DNA from: CAVSRC01 sp963781775
Lineage (GTDB): Bacteria > Pseudomonadota > Alphaproteobacteria > Rhizobiales > Kaistiaceae
DNA: 64,000 bases
Reading direction: 5' to 3'
Assembly (NCBI GenBank): GCA_963781775.1
Contig: CAWAHE010000010.1
Span: 124,001-188,000 of the forward strand
The notes under the pieces were generated by a model. The model did no database searches and was not told the origin of the DNA. It saw only the letters and a program-made list of their open reading frames with translations. Both the position numbers and the translations under genes were made by a program. Every line of letters begins with the position of its first letter. The first letter of the stretch is position 1. Below, one piece after another: positions 33,394 to 41,569 of this stretch.

Positions 33394-34659
33394 TCAGGCG
33401 CGTCCGAAGATGTTGCGGTCAACGAAGTCGTTGCGGAACTTGCCGCCGGGATCATGTGTTTCGATGAGCGCCTTGAAGGCGTCGAGTTTCCCGTAGCGCG
33501 CCCGCACCGTCTGCGGCGGCATCGTGAACAACTTGCCCCAATGCGGACGCGGCTCGTATGGCGCAAGCGCCGCTTCCAGATCGGGCAGGCGTTCCTTGAT
33601 GGCGGGCCAGTCCGGATTGAAGGAGAAATGAAACGCAACGCACGGCTGGCGGTAGCAGGGGCTCATCCACAGGTCGTCGGCCGTCATGGTGCGGACTTCC
33701 GAGACCATCAGCGTCGGCGCCAGCCGTGGGCCGAGGGCATGCACCGCCTTTGCTGCGGCGACCGCGTATTGCTTGGGGACAAAGTACTCGGCCTGGTAGT
33801 CGCCGCCACCGGCGGGAATCGAATCGATGCGGAAGTGCGGGAGCCGATCGTAGGCAGGCCCGACAACCCCCATCTGCGCGGTGCAGTTGGCGGTATCAAG
33901 TCCGAGCACGGGGTGGGTCGGCTCGGTGGCCGGCTGGGCGCCCAGCGACGACAGTCTGTCCGCGAATCCGGTGTCGGCGTCCAGCGTGCTCTTGACCCAG
34001 ACCTGCTGGATGGCGTCCCCCAGCCATGGGGTGAACAGGCTCACGCTGTAGCCGCTCGCCATGACCTCGTCGAAATGGGCGAAGAGGGCGTCGGCCGGCA
34101 GGTCGCGATAGACCTGCTGGCGCATCTCGAACGTCGGCAGGACATCGAGCGTCAGCTTCGTGACGATGCCGAGCGCGCCAAGGTTGACGACCGCGCCGGG
34201 GAAGGTGTCGGGGTCGTTGTCGCGCGAAAGGCTGACGAGATCGCCGGCGCCATTGATGAATTCAAGCCCGGCGACGGCGGTCGCAAGATTGCCGAGGGTC
34301 GCACCCGACCCGTGGGTTGCCGTCGCGCACGCACCGGCGATCGTTATGTGCGGCAGGGAGGCGAGGTTGTGGAGGGCGACGCCCTGCTCGTGCAGCGTGG
34401 GCCCGAGATCACTGTAGCGGATGCCGCCTTCGACAGTGACCTTCCGCTTGTCCCGATCCAGCGAGACCACGCGTTTGAGATGTTCCAGCGATATCTGGAT
34501 CCCGGTCGTATCTGCGATGTCATTGAAGCAGTGACGCGAGCCCAGCGCCCGCACCTTCGTCGCGCCGCGAACGGCCTCCTGCGCCTCGCCGAGCGTCTTC
34601 GGTGCGACAAGGCGGCTGGCGGCGTAGGTGAGGTTTCCGGCCCAATTGGTTCGCGGCAT
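33394..34659 (-). CDS. FAD-binding oxidoreductase, alditol/xylitol oxidase-like
   Basis: A 421-residue flavoprotein of the vanillyl-alcohol-oxidase superfamily with a C-terminal ALO domain. GSRHCFNDIADT near residue 41 matches the stretch whose His binds FAD covalently in alditol oxidase (AldO), and GACATATHGSGATLGNL is the second FAD-binding segment. The C-terminal EPRPHWGKLF is the family's end signature. Length equals AldO-type enzymes, which oxidise polyols such as xylitol or sorbitol with oxygen; a gulonolactone oxidase-type role is the alternative. No signal peptide. Confidence 0.85.
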   Translation of the reverse strand: MPRTNWAGNLTYAASRLVAPKTLGEAQEAVRGATKVRALGSRHCFNDIADTTGIQISLEHLKRVVSLDRDKRKVTVEGGIRYSDLGPTLHEQGVALHNLASLPHITIAGACATATHGSGATLGNLATAVAGLEFINGAGDLVSLSRDNDPDTFPGAVVNLGALGIVTKLTLDVLPTFEMRQQVYRDLPADALFAHFDEVMASGYSVSLFTPWLGDAIQQVWVKSTLDADTGFADRLSSLGAQPATEPTHPVLGLDTANCTAQMGVVGPAYDRLPHFRIDSIPAGGGDYQAEYFVPKQYAVAAAKAVHALGPRLAPTLMVSEVRTMTADDLWMSPCYRQPCVAFHFSFNPDWPAIKERLPDLEAALAPYEPRPHWGKLFTMPPQTVRARYGKLDAFKALIETHDPGGKFRNDFVDRNIFGRA

Positions 34660-34736
34660 CAGTCATGTTCCCCGTCTGGAATTCGGCCGGCGCAAGCTAG
34701 CACGAGTCAGTCGGACGGGGTCGAGGCCAGTGCGGG

Positions 34737-36090
34737 CTAGAGCGCGGGACTATGGGTGCGGGTCGATGCCGCCAGATAGGCATCGAAGGTTGCGGCCACG
34801 GCGCGGGCGAGGCCCTGTGCGTCCGGCTCGATCTCCACGACGCCGCCGGTGCGCCGCACGATGCCATCGGCCGCCATCGCATCGATCCGGGCCAGAGTTT
34901 CGTCGAGGTCGCGGGGATCGCGACCGTGGCGCTCGCACACCGCGCCGACATCGACACGGAAATCGCACATCACGCGCTCGATCAGGTCGGCGCGCAGGCG
35001 GTCGTCTTCGGTCAGCGCATAGCCCTTGACGGTCGCGAGACCGCCGGAAGCCGATCGCCGCGCTGTAGGAGCGGACGACCGGATCGTTCTGCACGTAGCC
35101 CTGCGGCAGCCGGCCGATGGCGGAGGCGCCAAAACCGATCAGCAGTTCGGCGGGATCGGTGGTGTAGCCCTGGAAGTTCCGGTGGAGACTGCCGCTTTCC
35201 GCCGCGACCGCCATCGGGTCATCGGCGCGGGCATAGTGATCGATGCCGATCCGGCGGTAGCCGGCGGCGACCAGCGCCTCGCCGATCGCTTCCGCCTGTT
35301 CGTTGCGCGCCGCTCCGTCGGGCAGGGTGGCGTCGTCGATCTTGCGCTGGTGCTTCTTGAACGACGGCACGTGGGCGTAGCCGAAGACGGCGATCCGATG
35401 CGGCTCCAGCGCCAGACATTCGGTCACGGTCTCAACCGCCGAGGCGACGGTCTGGTGCGGCAGGCCGTAGATCAGGTCGAGGTTGATGCCGTTGACGCCC
35501 GCACTGCGAAGCCGGCGAACCGCGCGCGCGGTCTGCTCGTAGCTCTGCACGCGGTTGATCGCCTTCTGCACCATGGGATCGAGGCTCTGCACGCCGAGGC
35601 TGGCGCGGTTGATCCCACCGGCGGCGAGGGCGGCGACCATCTCCCCGGTGAGCGTGCGCGGATCGATTTCGATGGCGATCTCGGCGTCCGCGCGGAAATC
35701 GAAGCCGTCGCGCAGCACCGCCATCAGCGCGCCGAACAGTGGCGGCGCCATGATCGTCGGCGTGCCGCCGCCGAAATGGAGGTGGACGACGGGCAGGCGC
35801 TTGCCGAGGTGCCGGCGGACCATCGCGACCTCGGCCTTCAACATCTCGCCATAGGCCGCGATCGGCTCATCCTTGAGCGTCACCGCGGTGTTGCAGCCGC
35901 AGTACCAGCACATGCGCCGGCAGAACGGCACGTGGACGTAGAGCGAGGCCGGCGTACCTTCGGGCGTGGCCGCCAGCCACTTGGCGTAGGCGTCCGGCCC
36001 GACCTCCGGCCGAAAATGCGGCGCGGTCGGATAGCTGGTGTAGCGGGGCAAACGCTGGTCGGCGTAGCGGGCAATCAGGTCGGGGCGCAT
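34737..36090 (-). pseudogene. hemN: Oxygen-independent coproporphyrinogen III oxidase HemN, single-base frameshift
   Basis: Radical-SAM enzyme that oxidatively decarboxylates coproporphyrinogen III to protoporphyrinogen IX without oxygen. It has the cluster motif C-x3-C-x2-C-x-C (CRRMCWYCGC) and the HemN landmarks YTSYPTAPHF, GGGTPT and YGLPHQT. The first 347 or so codons are intact. Then one extra C (plus strand 35051/35052) shifts the frame; removing it joins DPVVRSYSAAIA to SGGLATVKGYALTE and gives a normal 450-residue protein. It may be a real inactivating mutation or a sequencing error. The ATG has no Shine-Dalgarno and coincides with the predicted transcription start. Confidence 0.88.
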
Positions 36091-36096
36091 GGTCAC

Positions 36097-36102
36097 ATTA
36101 GA
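36097..36102 (-). promoter_or_regulatory. -10 element of the hemN promoter
   Basis: TCTAAT (five of six bases of TATAAT) spans -12 to -7 if transcription starts at the A of the hemN ATG. This position fits the upstream FNR/FixK-type box centred at -41.5 exactly, which implies a leaderless hemN mRNA. Confidence 0.6.
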
Positions 36103-36124
36103 GCCGCCCGGCGCCGGACCGGCT

Positions 36125-36138
36125 TTGCGCTGGCGCAA
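36125..36138 (-). promoter_or_regulatory. FNR/FixK-type binding site upstream of hemN
   Basis: TTGCGCTGGCGCAA fits the FixK2-type consensus TTG(A/C)-N6-(T/G)CAA. With one further base each side it has 7-bp perfect arms around a TG centre (TTTGCGC/GCGCAAA). The centre lies 41.5 bp upstream of the hemN start codon A, the classical position for class II activation by CRP/FNR-family proteins. hemN is a common target of such regulators under low oxygen. Confidence 0.75.
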
Positions 36139-36233
36139 ATCTTCCCAAAATGATGCCGGATCGACGCTCGGTCTCGCTTGAGGGGCGGGGGCGGGGGGTG
36201 TAAACGACGCTCCTTCCGAACTGGGGGACGCGC

Positions 36234-36992
36234 ATGCCTGACGCACCGGCCGGGGACATCGTCACCGCCGCCATCCTTGTCATCGGCGACGAGATCCTGT
36301 CCGGCCGGACCAAGGACAAGAATATCGGCTACATCGCCGAATACCTCACCAACATCGGCATCGACGTGCGCGAGGTTCGGGTGGTGCCCGACGTCGAGGT
36401 TGAGATCGTCACGGCTCTCAATGTGCTGCGCACCCGCTACACCCACGTCTTCACCACCGGCGGCATCGGGCCAACCCACGACGACATCACGGCCGACTCG
36501 GTCGCCAAGGCGTTTGGCGTGCCAATCGACGTGGACCCGCGCGCGGTTGCCATGCTGCTCGAGCGCATCCCCAAGACCGACCTCAACGAAGCGCGGCTCA
36601 GGATGGCGCGCATACCGTCCGGCGCGACGCTGATCGAGAATTCGGTATCGAAGGCGCCGGGCTTCTCCATCGGCAACGTCCATGTCATGGCCGGCGTGCC
36701 CAGCATCATGCATGCCATGCTCGATGCGCTGGCGCCGCGGCTGGCGACGGGCAAGAAGATGCTGTCGCGCTCGCTCGCGGCCGGCCTCAAGGAAGGCGAC
36801 ATCGCCGGCCCGTTCGGCGACGTGCAGCGCGCCTTTCCCGATGTCGGCATGGGCAGCTATCCCGGCTTTCAGGAAGGCATCGGCTTCACGACGACCCTCG
36901 TCCTGCGCGGGCGCGACGAGGCGCGCCTCGATGCGGCGGAAGCGGCGGTCAAGACGATGCTGGAAACGGTCAGGGCGCAGGTCGCCCGATAG
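36234..36992 (+). CDS. Molybdopterin-binding (CinA N-terminal domain) protein
   Basis: A 252-residue protein consisting only of the MoCF/CinA N-terminal domain, with ILVIGDEILSGRTKDKNIGYI at the start (first residues ILVIGDEILSG) and the TTGGIGPTHDDIT loop. Full CinA proteins add a nicotinamide-nucleotide amidase domain, which is absent here. Short versions like this are common in alphaproteobacteria and annotated as competence/damage-inducible protein A; in the related domain of CinA the activity is ADP-ribose pyrophosphatase. A GGGGGA precedes the ATG. It is divergent from hemN and 19 bp upstream of gpt. Confidence 0.86.
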   Translation: MPDAPAGDIVTAAILVIGDEILSGRTKDKNIGYIAEYLTNIGIDVREVRVVPDVEVEIVTALNVLRTRYTHVFTTGGIGPTHDDITADSVAKAFGVPIDVDPRAVAMLLERIPKTDLNEARLRMARIPSGATLIENSVSKAPGFSIGNVHVMAGVPSIMHAMLDALAPRLATGKKMLSRSLAAGLKEGDIAGPFGDVQRAFPDVGMGSYPGFQEGIGFTTTLVLRGRDEARLDAAEAAVKTMLETVRAQVAR

Positions 36993-37011
36993 GATTAGGA
37001 GAGACGTTCAG

Positions 37012-37524
37012 ATGGCGCAGCCGCCGCAGCCGGACAAGGCATTCCCGGTCTCATGGGACCAGTTCCACCGCGACTCGCGGGCGCTGGCATGGCGCCTGTC
37101 GGCGCAGGGGAACTGGGAGGCGATCGTCTGCGTCACCCGTGGCGGCCTGGTGCCGGCGGCGATCATCGCGCGCGAGCTGGGCATCCGGTTGATCGAGACG
37201 GTCTGCGTCGCCTCCTATCACGACTACAAGGAGCAGGGCGGCCTGCAGGTGCTCAAGCCGGTCGGCAAGGACATCGTCGACATGGCGGGCGGCAAGGGCG
37301 CGGCGGTGCTGGTCATCGACGATCTGGTCGACACCGGCAAGACGGCGCGGCTCGTGCGCGAGATGGTGCCGAAGTGTCATTACGCCACGCTCTATGCGAA
37401 GCCCGCCGGGCGGCCACTGGTCGATACCTTCATCACCGAGGTCAGCCAGGACACCTGGATCTATTTCCCGTGGGACATGGGCTATTCGTTCCAGCCGCCG
37501 ATCGCGCAGGGGACGGCCGGGTGA
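37012..37524 (+). CDS. gpt: Xanthine-guanine phosphoribosyltransferase
   Basis: Purine salvage enzyme that makes XMP and GMP from PRPP and the free base. The 170-residue protein has the type I PRTase fold with VTRGGLVPAAIIARELGIR, the PRPP-binding VIDDLVDTGKTA and the C-terminal WIYFPWDMGY hood segment that is typical of Gpt. AGGAGA precedes the ATG. It follows the CinA-domain gene closely and is one base away from the downstream DUF4336 gene, so the three probably share a transcript. Confidence 0.94.
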   Translation: MAQPPQPDKAFPVSWDQFHRDSRALAWRLSAQGNWEAIVCVTRGGLVPAAIIARELGIRLIETVCVASYHDYKEQGGLQVLKPVGKDIVDMAGGKGAAVLVIDDLVDTGKTARLVREMVPKCHYATLYAKPAGRPLVDTFITEVSQDTWIYFPWDMGYSFQPPIAQGTAG

Positions 37525-37525
37525 G

Positions 37526-38224
37526 ATGCTGGGGCCGCTGAGCGAATTCGGCCCGAACATCTGGGTGGGCGAGGGGCCTGTCGTCTCTTTCCTCGGGTTT
37601 CCCTATCCGACGCGGACGGCGATCATCCGCCTGTCGGACGGCGGTCTGTTCATATGGTCTCCGATCGCGCTGACGCCTGAACTCAGGCAGGCGGTCGATG
37701 CGCTGGGACCGGTGCGCTTCCTGGTCTCGCCAAACAAGCTGCATCACCTGTTTCTCGGCGCGTGGAAACAGGCCTATCCGCAGGCGCGCCTCTTTGCCTC
37801 GCCGGGCCTGCGCAAGAAGCGCTCCGATCTCATCTTCGACGCCAATCTCGGGGACACGCCCGATCCTGACTGGGCGGCCGACATAGACCAGGTGATCGTG
37901 AAGGGCAGTCCGTTCCTGACCGAAGTTGTGTTCTTCCATCGCGGCAGCGACACGGCCATTTTCACCGACCTGATCCAGAATTTTCCGCGCGACTGGTTCA
38001 AGGGCTGGAAAGGTCTCGTCGCCCGCCTCGACGGAATCGTCGCCCCGCATCCGGGCGCGCCGCGCGAATGGCGGGCGAGTTTCTTCTTCAAGCGTGCGGA
38101 GGCGCGTGCCTCGCTGGAGCGCATCCTCGCCTGGCCGATCGAGCGGGTGCTGATCGCGCACGGCGATCCCGTGTCGTCGGATGGCGCCGCGTTCGTGCGC
38201 AAGTGCTTCGCGTGGCTGCTCTAG
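37526..38224 (+). CDS. DUF4336 domain-containing protein
   Basis: A 232-residue protein of the DUF4336 family, which looks like a metallo-beta-lactamase fold lacking the complete HxHxDH signature. It starts with GPNIWVGEGPVVSFLGFPYPTR, keeps a LVSPNKLHHLFLGAW loop in the place of the metal motif, and a LIAHGDP segment near the C-terminus. Catalytic activity is unproven for the family. The ATG overlaps the ribosome-binding region at the gpt stop, indicating coupling. Confidence 0.82.
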   Translation: MLGPLSEFGPNIWVGEGPVVSFLGFPYPTRTAIIRLSDGGLFIWSPIALTPELRQAVDALGPVRFLVSPNKLHHLFLGAWKQAYPQARLFASPGLRKKRSDLIFDANLGDTPDPDWAADIDQVIVKGSPFLTEVVFFHRGSDTAIFTDLIQNFPRDWFKGWKGLVARLDGIVAPHPGAPREWRASFFFKRAEARASLERILAWPIERVLIAHGDPVSSDGAAFVRKCFAWLL

Positions 38225-38249
38225 CAGCGACCGGCAACCCCGCTGGCGT

Positions 38250-38621
38250 CTACTCCACGATCTTCCAATACGAGTCCTTGCGGACCACCTTGCCGTCGCG
38301 AAACGTATAGAAATCACACCCGTGGACCTTGATCTTCTTCCCGTCGCGCGTGGTGCCCGTCAGCGTCCACTTGGACATTCCGGTATTGGCCGCCGCATCC
38401 ACGAAATGCTGATCGTCACCGTAGTGGACGTCGGGCAAGCCCTCGAACCGGGTCGCAAGTCCGGCCCGCGCTCCGTCCTTGCCTTCGAAGCGGGAGCCCC
38501 ACGGATCGCGCCCGCGTGGCATCTCGAGGACGCAGTCGTCGGCAAAGAACGTCATGATCCGATCGAGATCGTGGGCGTTGAAGGCGTCAACCAGGTCGAG
38601 CAGGGCCGTTCGAATATCCAT
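38250..38621 (-). CDS. SnoaL/NTF2-like nuclear transport factor 2 family protein
   Basis: A 123-residue alpha+beta-barrel protein of the SnoaL-like class: LVDAFNAHDLDRIMTFFADDCVLEMPRG at the N-terminus (start LVDAFNAHDLD), a GKDGARAGLATRFEG helix and the final YTFRDGKVVRKDSYWKI strand. Such proteins are often small isomerases, hydrolases or ligand-binding proteins; function here is unknown. An upstream in-frame extension has no recognisable content, so the ATG at 38621 was used. It lies 118 bp after the aldo/keto reductase gene and could belong to the same TetR-controlled operon. Confidence 0.85.
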   Translation of the reverse strand: MDIRTALLDLVDAFNAHDLDRIMTFFADDCVLEMPRGRDPWGSRFEGKDGARAGLATRFEGLPDVHYGDDQHFVDAAANTGMSKWTLTGTTRDGKKIKVHGCDFYTFRDGKVVRKDSYWKIVE

Positions 38622-38739
38622 TCTCGCGTCCTCCGTTGTGCCGCGCGCCGGCAATTCTAGGCCGCCTGGTGGCGTTCGATAATCGCTCTCGACATCAGAA
38701 ACGAGGCCGGCACCCAACTGGCGCCGGGCGTCGCTCAGG

Positions 38740-39702
38740 CTACCATTGAGGCAAGCTGTCGGGCAGGAGGAGCGGCGAGGCATCCGAGCCGTTGGCCGCG
38801 ATCCGCCGGACGAGATCGGCAACGGCGCCATCGAGATTACGGTCCGCAGCGGCCGCCATCAGGGACGCGATGCGTGGCGGGCTGCCGGAACTGACGACCG
38901 GAATGAGGTGCCGCGCCGAGGTCACGAGCCAGCGCATGTGAACGGCGTCGGGATCGTGGCCGTGGTCGGCCGCCACCTCTCGAAGGATACGGCGTCGCCG
39001 CATCAATTCCGGGTTGGCGGCGCATTCCTCCGGGAGTCGCGCTGGACGCATCGGTTCGGCGAAGAATCCGCCGGAGCGGGCGCTCCATGCCAGCAACGGC
39101 AGCCCGGCCGTCGCGAACAGGTCGTGCCCCTCGCGGTCGAAACTCGAAACGACACCGGGCAGGAGGGGCGGGCCAGACGGAATGCCGAGGCCGAAGTGGT
39201 TGCTGACGATGTCGATGGGTGCGCCCATGTCGAGGGCTTGCCTCAGGCGCGGTGTCCGCCAGTTCGAGACGCCGGTCCATTTGACGAGGCCGCTTTCGCG
39301 AAGCTCGACGAGGATTTCGGTCAGCGCCGCGACCGGCTGGGATTCGTCGTCCCGGTGCAGGAGATAGACGTCAACGACGTCCGTTCCGAGCCGCCGGAGG
39401 CTATCGTGGAGGTCGTCGCGCACATCCTTCGGCGTCAGGCGGGCAAGCCAATCGTCGCCCGGATGCGCACCCTTGGTGATCAGAGTCATCCGGTCGCGGT
39501 TCTTGCGGCGGCGCAACCAGTCGCCGAGGACCCGTTCTGCTTCGCCGTGCTGGTAGACAGCGGCGGCGTCGAAAGCGGTCCCACCGCCTTCGACGAATGC
39601 ATCGAGGATCGCGTCGGCCGGGCCCTCCTCGATCCTTGACGTGCCGCATACGACAGGGGTTCCCGTCCGGAGGATACCGAGCAGGTCGCGATGGTCCGTC
39701 AT
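38740..39702 (-). CDS. Aldo/keto reductase
   Basis: A 320-residue AKR barrel. The catalytic tetrad is present: Asp and Tyr in TAFDAAAVYQHG, Lys in LITKGAH and His in VYLLHRDD. The first beta-hairpin is shortened compared with the usual LGLGT start (LLGILRTGTPVVCGTSRI). The cofactor-binding end reads VVSSGSPPRIASL. It follows the flavin monooxygenase by 5 bp, so the two are in one operon controlled by the TetR gene at its head. Substrate unknown. Confidence 0.88.
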   Translation of the reverse strand: MTDHRDLLGILRTGTPVVCGTSRIEEGPADAILDAFVEGGGTAFDAAAVYQHGEAERVLGDWLRRRKNRDRMTLITKGAHPGDDWLARLTPKDVRDDLHDSLRRLGTDVVDVYLLHRDDESQPVAALTEILVELRESGLVKWTGVSNWRTPRLRQALDMGAPIDIVSNHFGLGIPSGPPLLPGVVSSFDREGHDLFATAGLPLLAWSARSGGFFAEPMRPARLPEECAANPELMRRRRILREVAADHGHDPDAVHMRWLVTSARHLIPVVSSGSPPRIASLMAAAADRNLDGAVADLVRRIAANGSDASPLLLPDSLPQW

Positions 39703-39707
39703 GTGGC

Positions 39708-40886
39708 TCAGGCTGCCTTTTCGCGTTCGATCACGCTTTCCGTCCCCGAGACAAGATAGGGCTTCAGCACCCAGCTGAGGCCCGGCATTGTGGCGGCGCG
39801 TAGCGTCAGGTTGCGGAGCGTGATGTCCCACTTCGTTTGCGGCACGATCCAGCGAGCGGTCTTGCGGCCGGATTCCTGCTTCTTGCGCACGTCCGCCAGC
39901 AGGCGCTGCTGGTACCCATCAAGGGCAGACGGAACGTCTGCCTTCGTGCGCAGCTCTTCCGCCAGCACATAGGCGGTGCCCATGGCCAGCGACGCGCCCT
40001 GGCCGGCGAGCAGCGACACGGCGTCGGAGGCGTCGCCGACAAGCGTGACCCGCCCCTTGCTCCAGCGATCCATCTCGATCTGGGCGATCTGATCGTAGTA
40101 GATGCCGGGAAGTTTCGCGGCCTCGTCGAGGCTCTTCGGAACCAGCCAGCCGAGGTCGCCATAGATGCGCCGAAGCTCGGCGACCGGATCGGCCGGCAAC
40201 GCCGGATCCCTGGAGACGTGGGCGAAGAAGGCGGCGACCTTGCCGCCGCGGATCGGATAGAAGCCGACCTGGCGGCCGGGCAGCGCCATGATCCTGAAGC
40301 GGTTGCCGAGATCGCTGACCGCTTCCGCATCGTCATAGATATAGGCGGCGGTGTGGTAGCCGAGATAGCGCGAGAACCGGCTCTCGTCGCCGAACGTCTC
40401 GGCGCGCACCTGCGAGTGGATGCCATCCGCGCCGATCAGCAAGTCGACCGTTTCGACCGCGCCGCCGGACAGGGTAACGGTGACGGCATCGCCCTTGTCC
40501 TCGATGCCGCTGATGGTCTGGCCGAAGCGCATGTCGACCGACTTCGGCAGCGCCTCGAAGATGACCCGCTCCAGATCGCCGCGCATCAGGCTGAGCAGAC
40601 GACCGTCCAGCATGCGGGCGAAGCGGTGATAGTCGAGTTGGCCGGTGACATGACTGTTGTCGTCGATCCAGTCGACGGTGGGAATGTCGTAGGCGACCTT
40701 CTTCAGCCGCGGCAGAAGGCCGAGGCGCTCGGCGACGTCGTAGCCGGAGCCCATGAAGTCGATCATGTAGCCCTCGTTGCGGAGGTGCGGCGCCCGTTCG
40801 ACGATGACGACGTCCCAGCCGTCGCGGCCGAGGCAGCAGCCCAGCGAGAGGCCGGCAATGCCGGCGCCACAGATGATTGCTTTCAT
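39708..40886 (-). CDS. FAD-dependent aromatic monooxygenase
   Basis: A 392-residue class A flavoprotein monooxygenase. The dinucleotide motif GAGIAGLSLG is at the N-terminus, the DG motif is LLIGADGIHSQVR, and the GD motif is TLVGDASDAVSLLAGQGASLAMG. The enzyme hydroxylates aromatic or polycyclic substrates with NAD(P)H and oxygen; the group also contains the TetX-like antibiotic-inactivating enzymes. Its start overlaps the stop of the tetR gene as ATGA. The pairing with a TetR regulator and an AKR suggests xenobiotic or antibiotic modification. Confidence 0.88.
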   Translation of the reverse strand: MKAIICGAGIAGLSLGCCLGRDGWDVVIVERAPHLRNEGYMIDFMGSGYDVAERLGLLPRLKKVAYDIPTVDWIDDNSHVTGQLDYHRFARMLDGRLLSLMRGDLERVIFEALPKSVDMRFGQTISGIEDKGDAVTVTLSGGAVETVDLLIGADGIHSQVRAETFGDESRFSRYLGYHTAAYIYDDAEAVSDLGNRFRIMALPGRQVGFYPIRGGKVAAFFAHVSRDPALPADPVAELRRIYGDLGWLVPKSLDEAAKLPGIYYDQIAQIEMDRWSKGRVTLVGDASDAVSLLAGQGASLAMGTAYVLAEELRTKADVPSALDGYQQRLLADVRKKQESGRKTARWIVPQTKWDITLRNLTLRAATMPGLSWVLKPYLVSGTESVIEREKAA

Positions 40887-41458
40887 GTCTTTTTCTCCTC
40901 TGGAAAGAGTATGTCGACGAACCGCCGCCAGGCCTGCCGCGTTTTGCGTTCCTCGCCGAGAGCGAGAAGGTGCAGGCCGAGGCCGTCGAGCGTCATCAGG
41001 GCAAGACGTGCCGTCGTCTCCGCTTCGGCCTTCGGCATGAACAGTCGCAACTGTTCAACCATTCCCGCGAGCGTCGGTTCGGCGCTCGCCTTGAGTTTCT
41101 TCCGCATGCGCTCGTCGAAGAGGGCGCGGCCGAAGAAGACGAAATAGGCCTTGAGGAAACCCTGCTGTTCGTGGGTGACCTTGAACATCATGGCGCCAAG
41201 CCGAAGCAGCCACTCGCGGGCCGTCTTCGGCGGTGTCCCGGCCGGCGCAAGCATGGCGGCACCCAGCAGATCGAGCGCGGCGAGGGGGATTTCGTCGAGA
41301 TTGGGGAAATGGTGGAAGAGGTTGGCCTTGCTGATGCCGACCTCACGGGCAAGCGCCGACGCGCTGAAGCCGTCCGGCCCGTCGCGTCCGAGCAGGACGA
41401 CGGCGGCTTCGACGATGGCTGTGCGGGTGTCGCGCTTGGGTTTCATGCCGCCGAACAT
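40883..41458 (-). CDS. TetR/AcrR family transcriptional regulator
   Basis: A 191-residue repressor with the N-terminal helix-turn-helix (TRTAIVEAAVVLLGRDGPDGFSASALAREVGISKANLFHHF region; core ALAREVGISKANLFHHFPN) and a divergent helical ligand-binding domain. It is the first gene of the tetR-monooxygenase-AKR operon. A 16-bp perfect palindrome begins two bases upstream of this ATG, so autorepression is very likely. An alternative ATG at 41446 would shorten the protein by four residues; a TTG start within the palindrome is unlikely. Confidence 0.9.
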   Translation of the reverse strand: MFGGMKPKRDTRTAIVEAAVVLLGRDGPDGFSASALAREVGISKANLFHHFPNLDEIPLAALDLLGAAMLAPAGTPPKTAREWLLRLGAMMFKVTHEQQGFLKAYFVFFGRALFDERMRKKLKASAEPTLAGMVEQLRLFMPKAEAETTARLALMTLDGLGLHLLALGEERKTRQAWRRFVDILFPEEKKT

Positions 41459-41459
41459 A

Positions 41460-41475
41460 CTGACCGATCGGTCGG
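41460..41475. promoter_or_regulatory. TetR-family operator
   Basis: CTGACCGATCGGTCAG is a perfect 16-bp palindrome of a kind typical for TetR/AcrR operators (GACCGATCGGTC core). It sits immediately upstream of the tetR start codon, where bound repressor would block transcription of the whole operon. Confidence 0.85.
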
Positions 41476-41569
41476 TCAGCAACCGCAGCAGATTGTCGCG
41501 GGCGGGCTGGGCTGGCGGGGATAGATCGGACGCGGAAAAATACTTATCCCCGGTCCCCGAATGCCCCCA

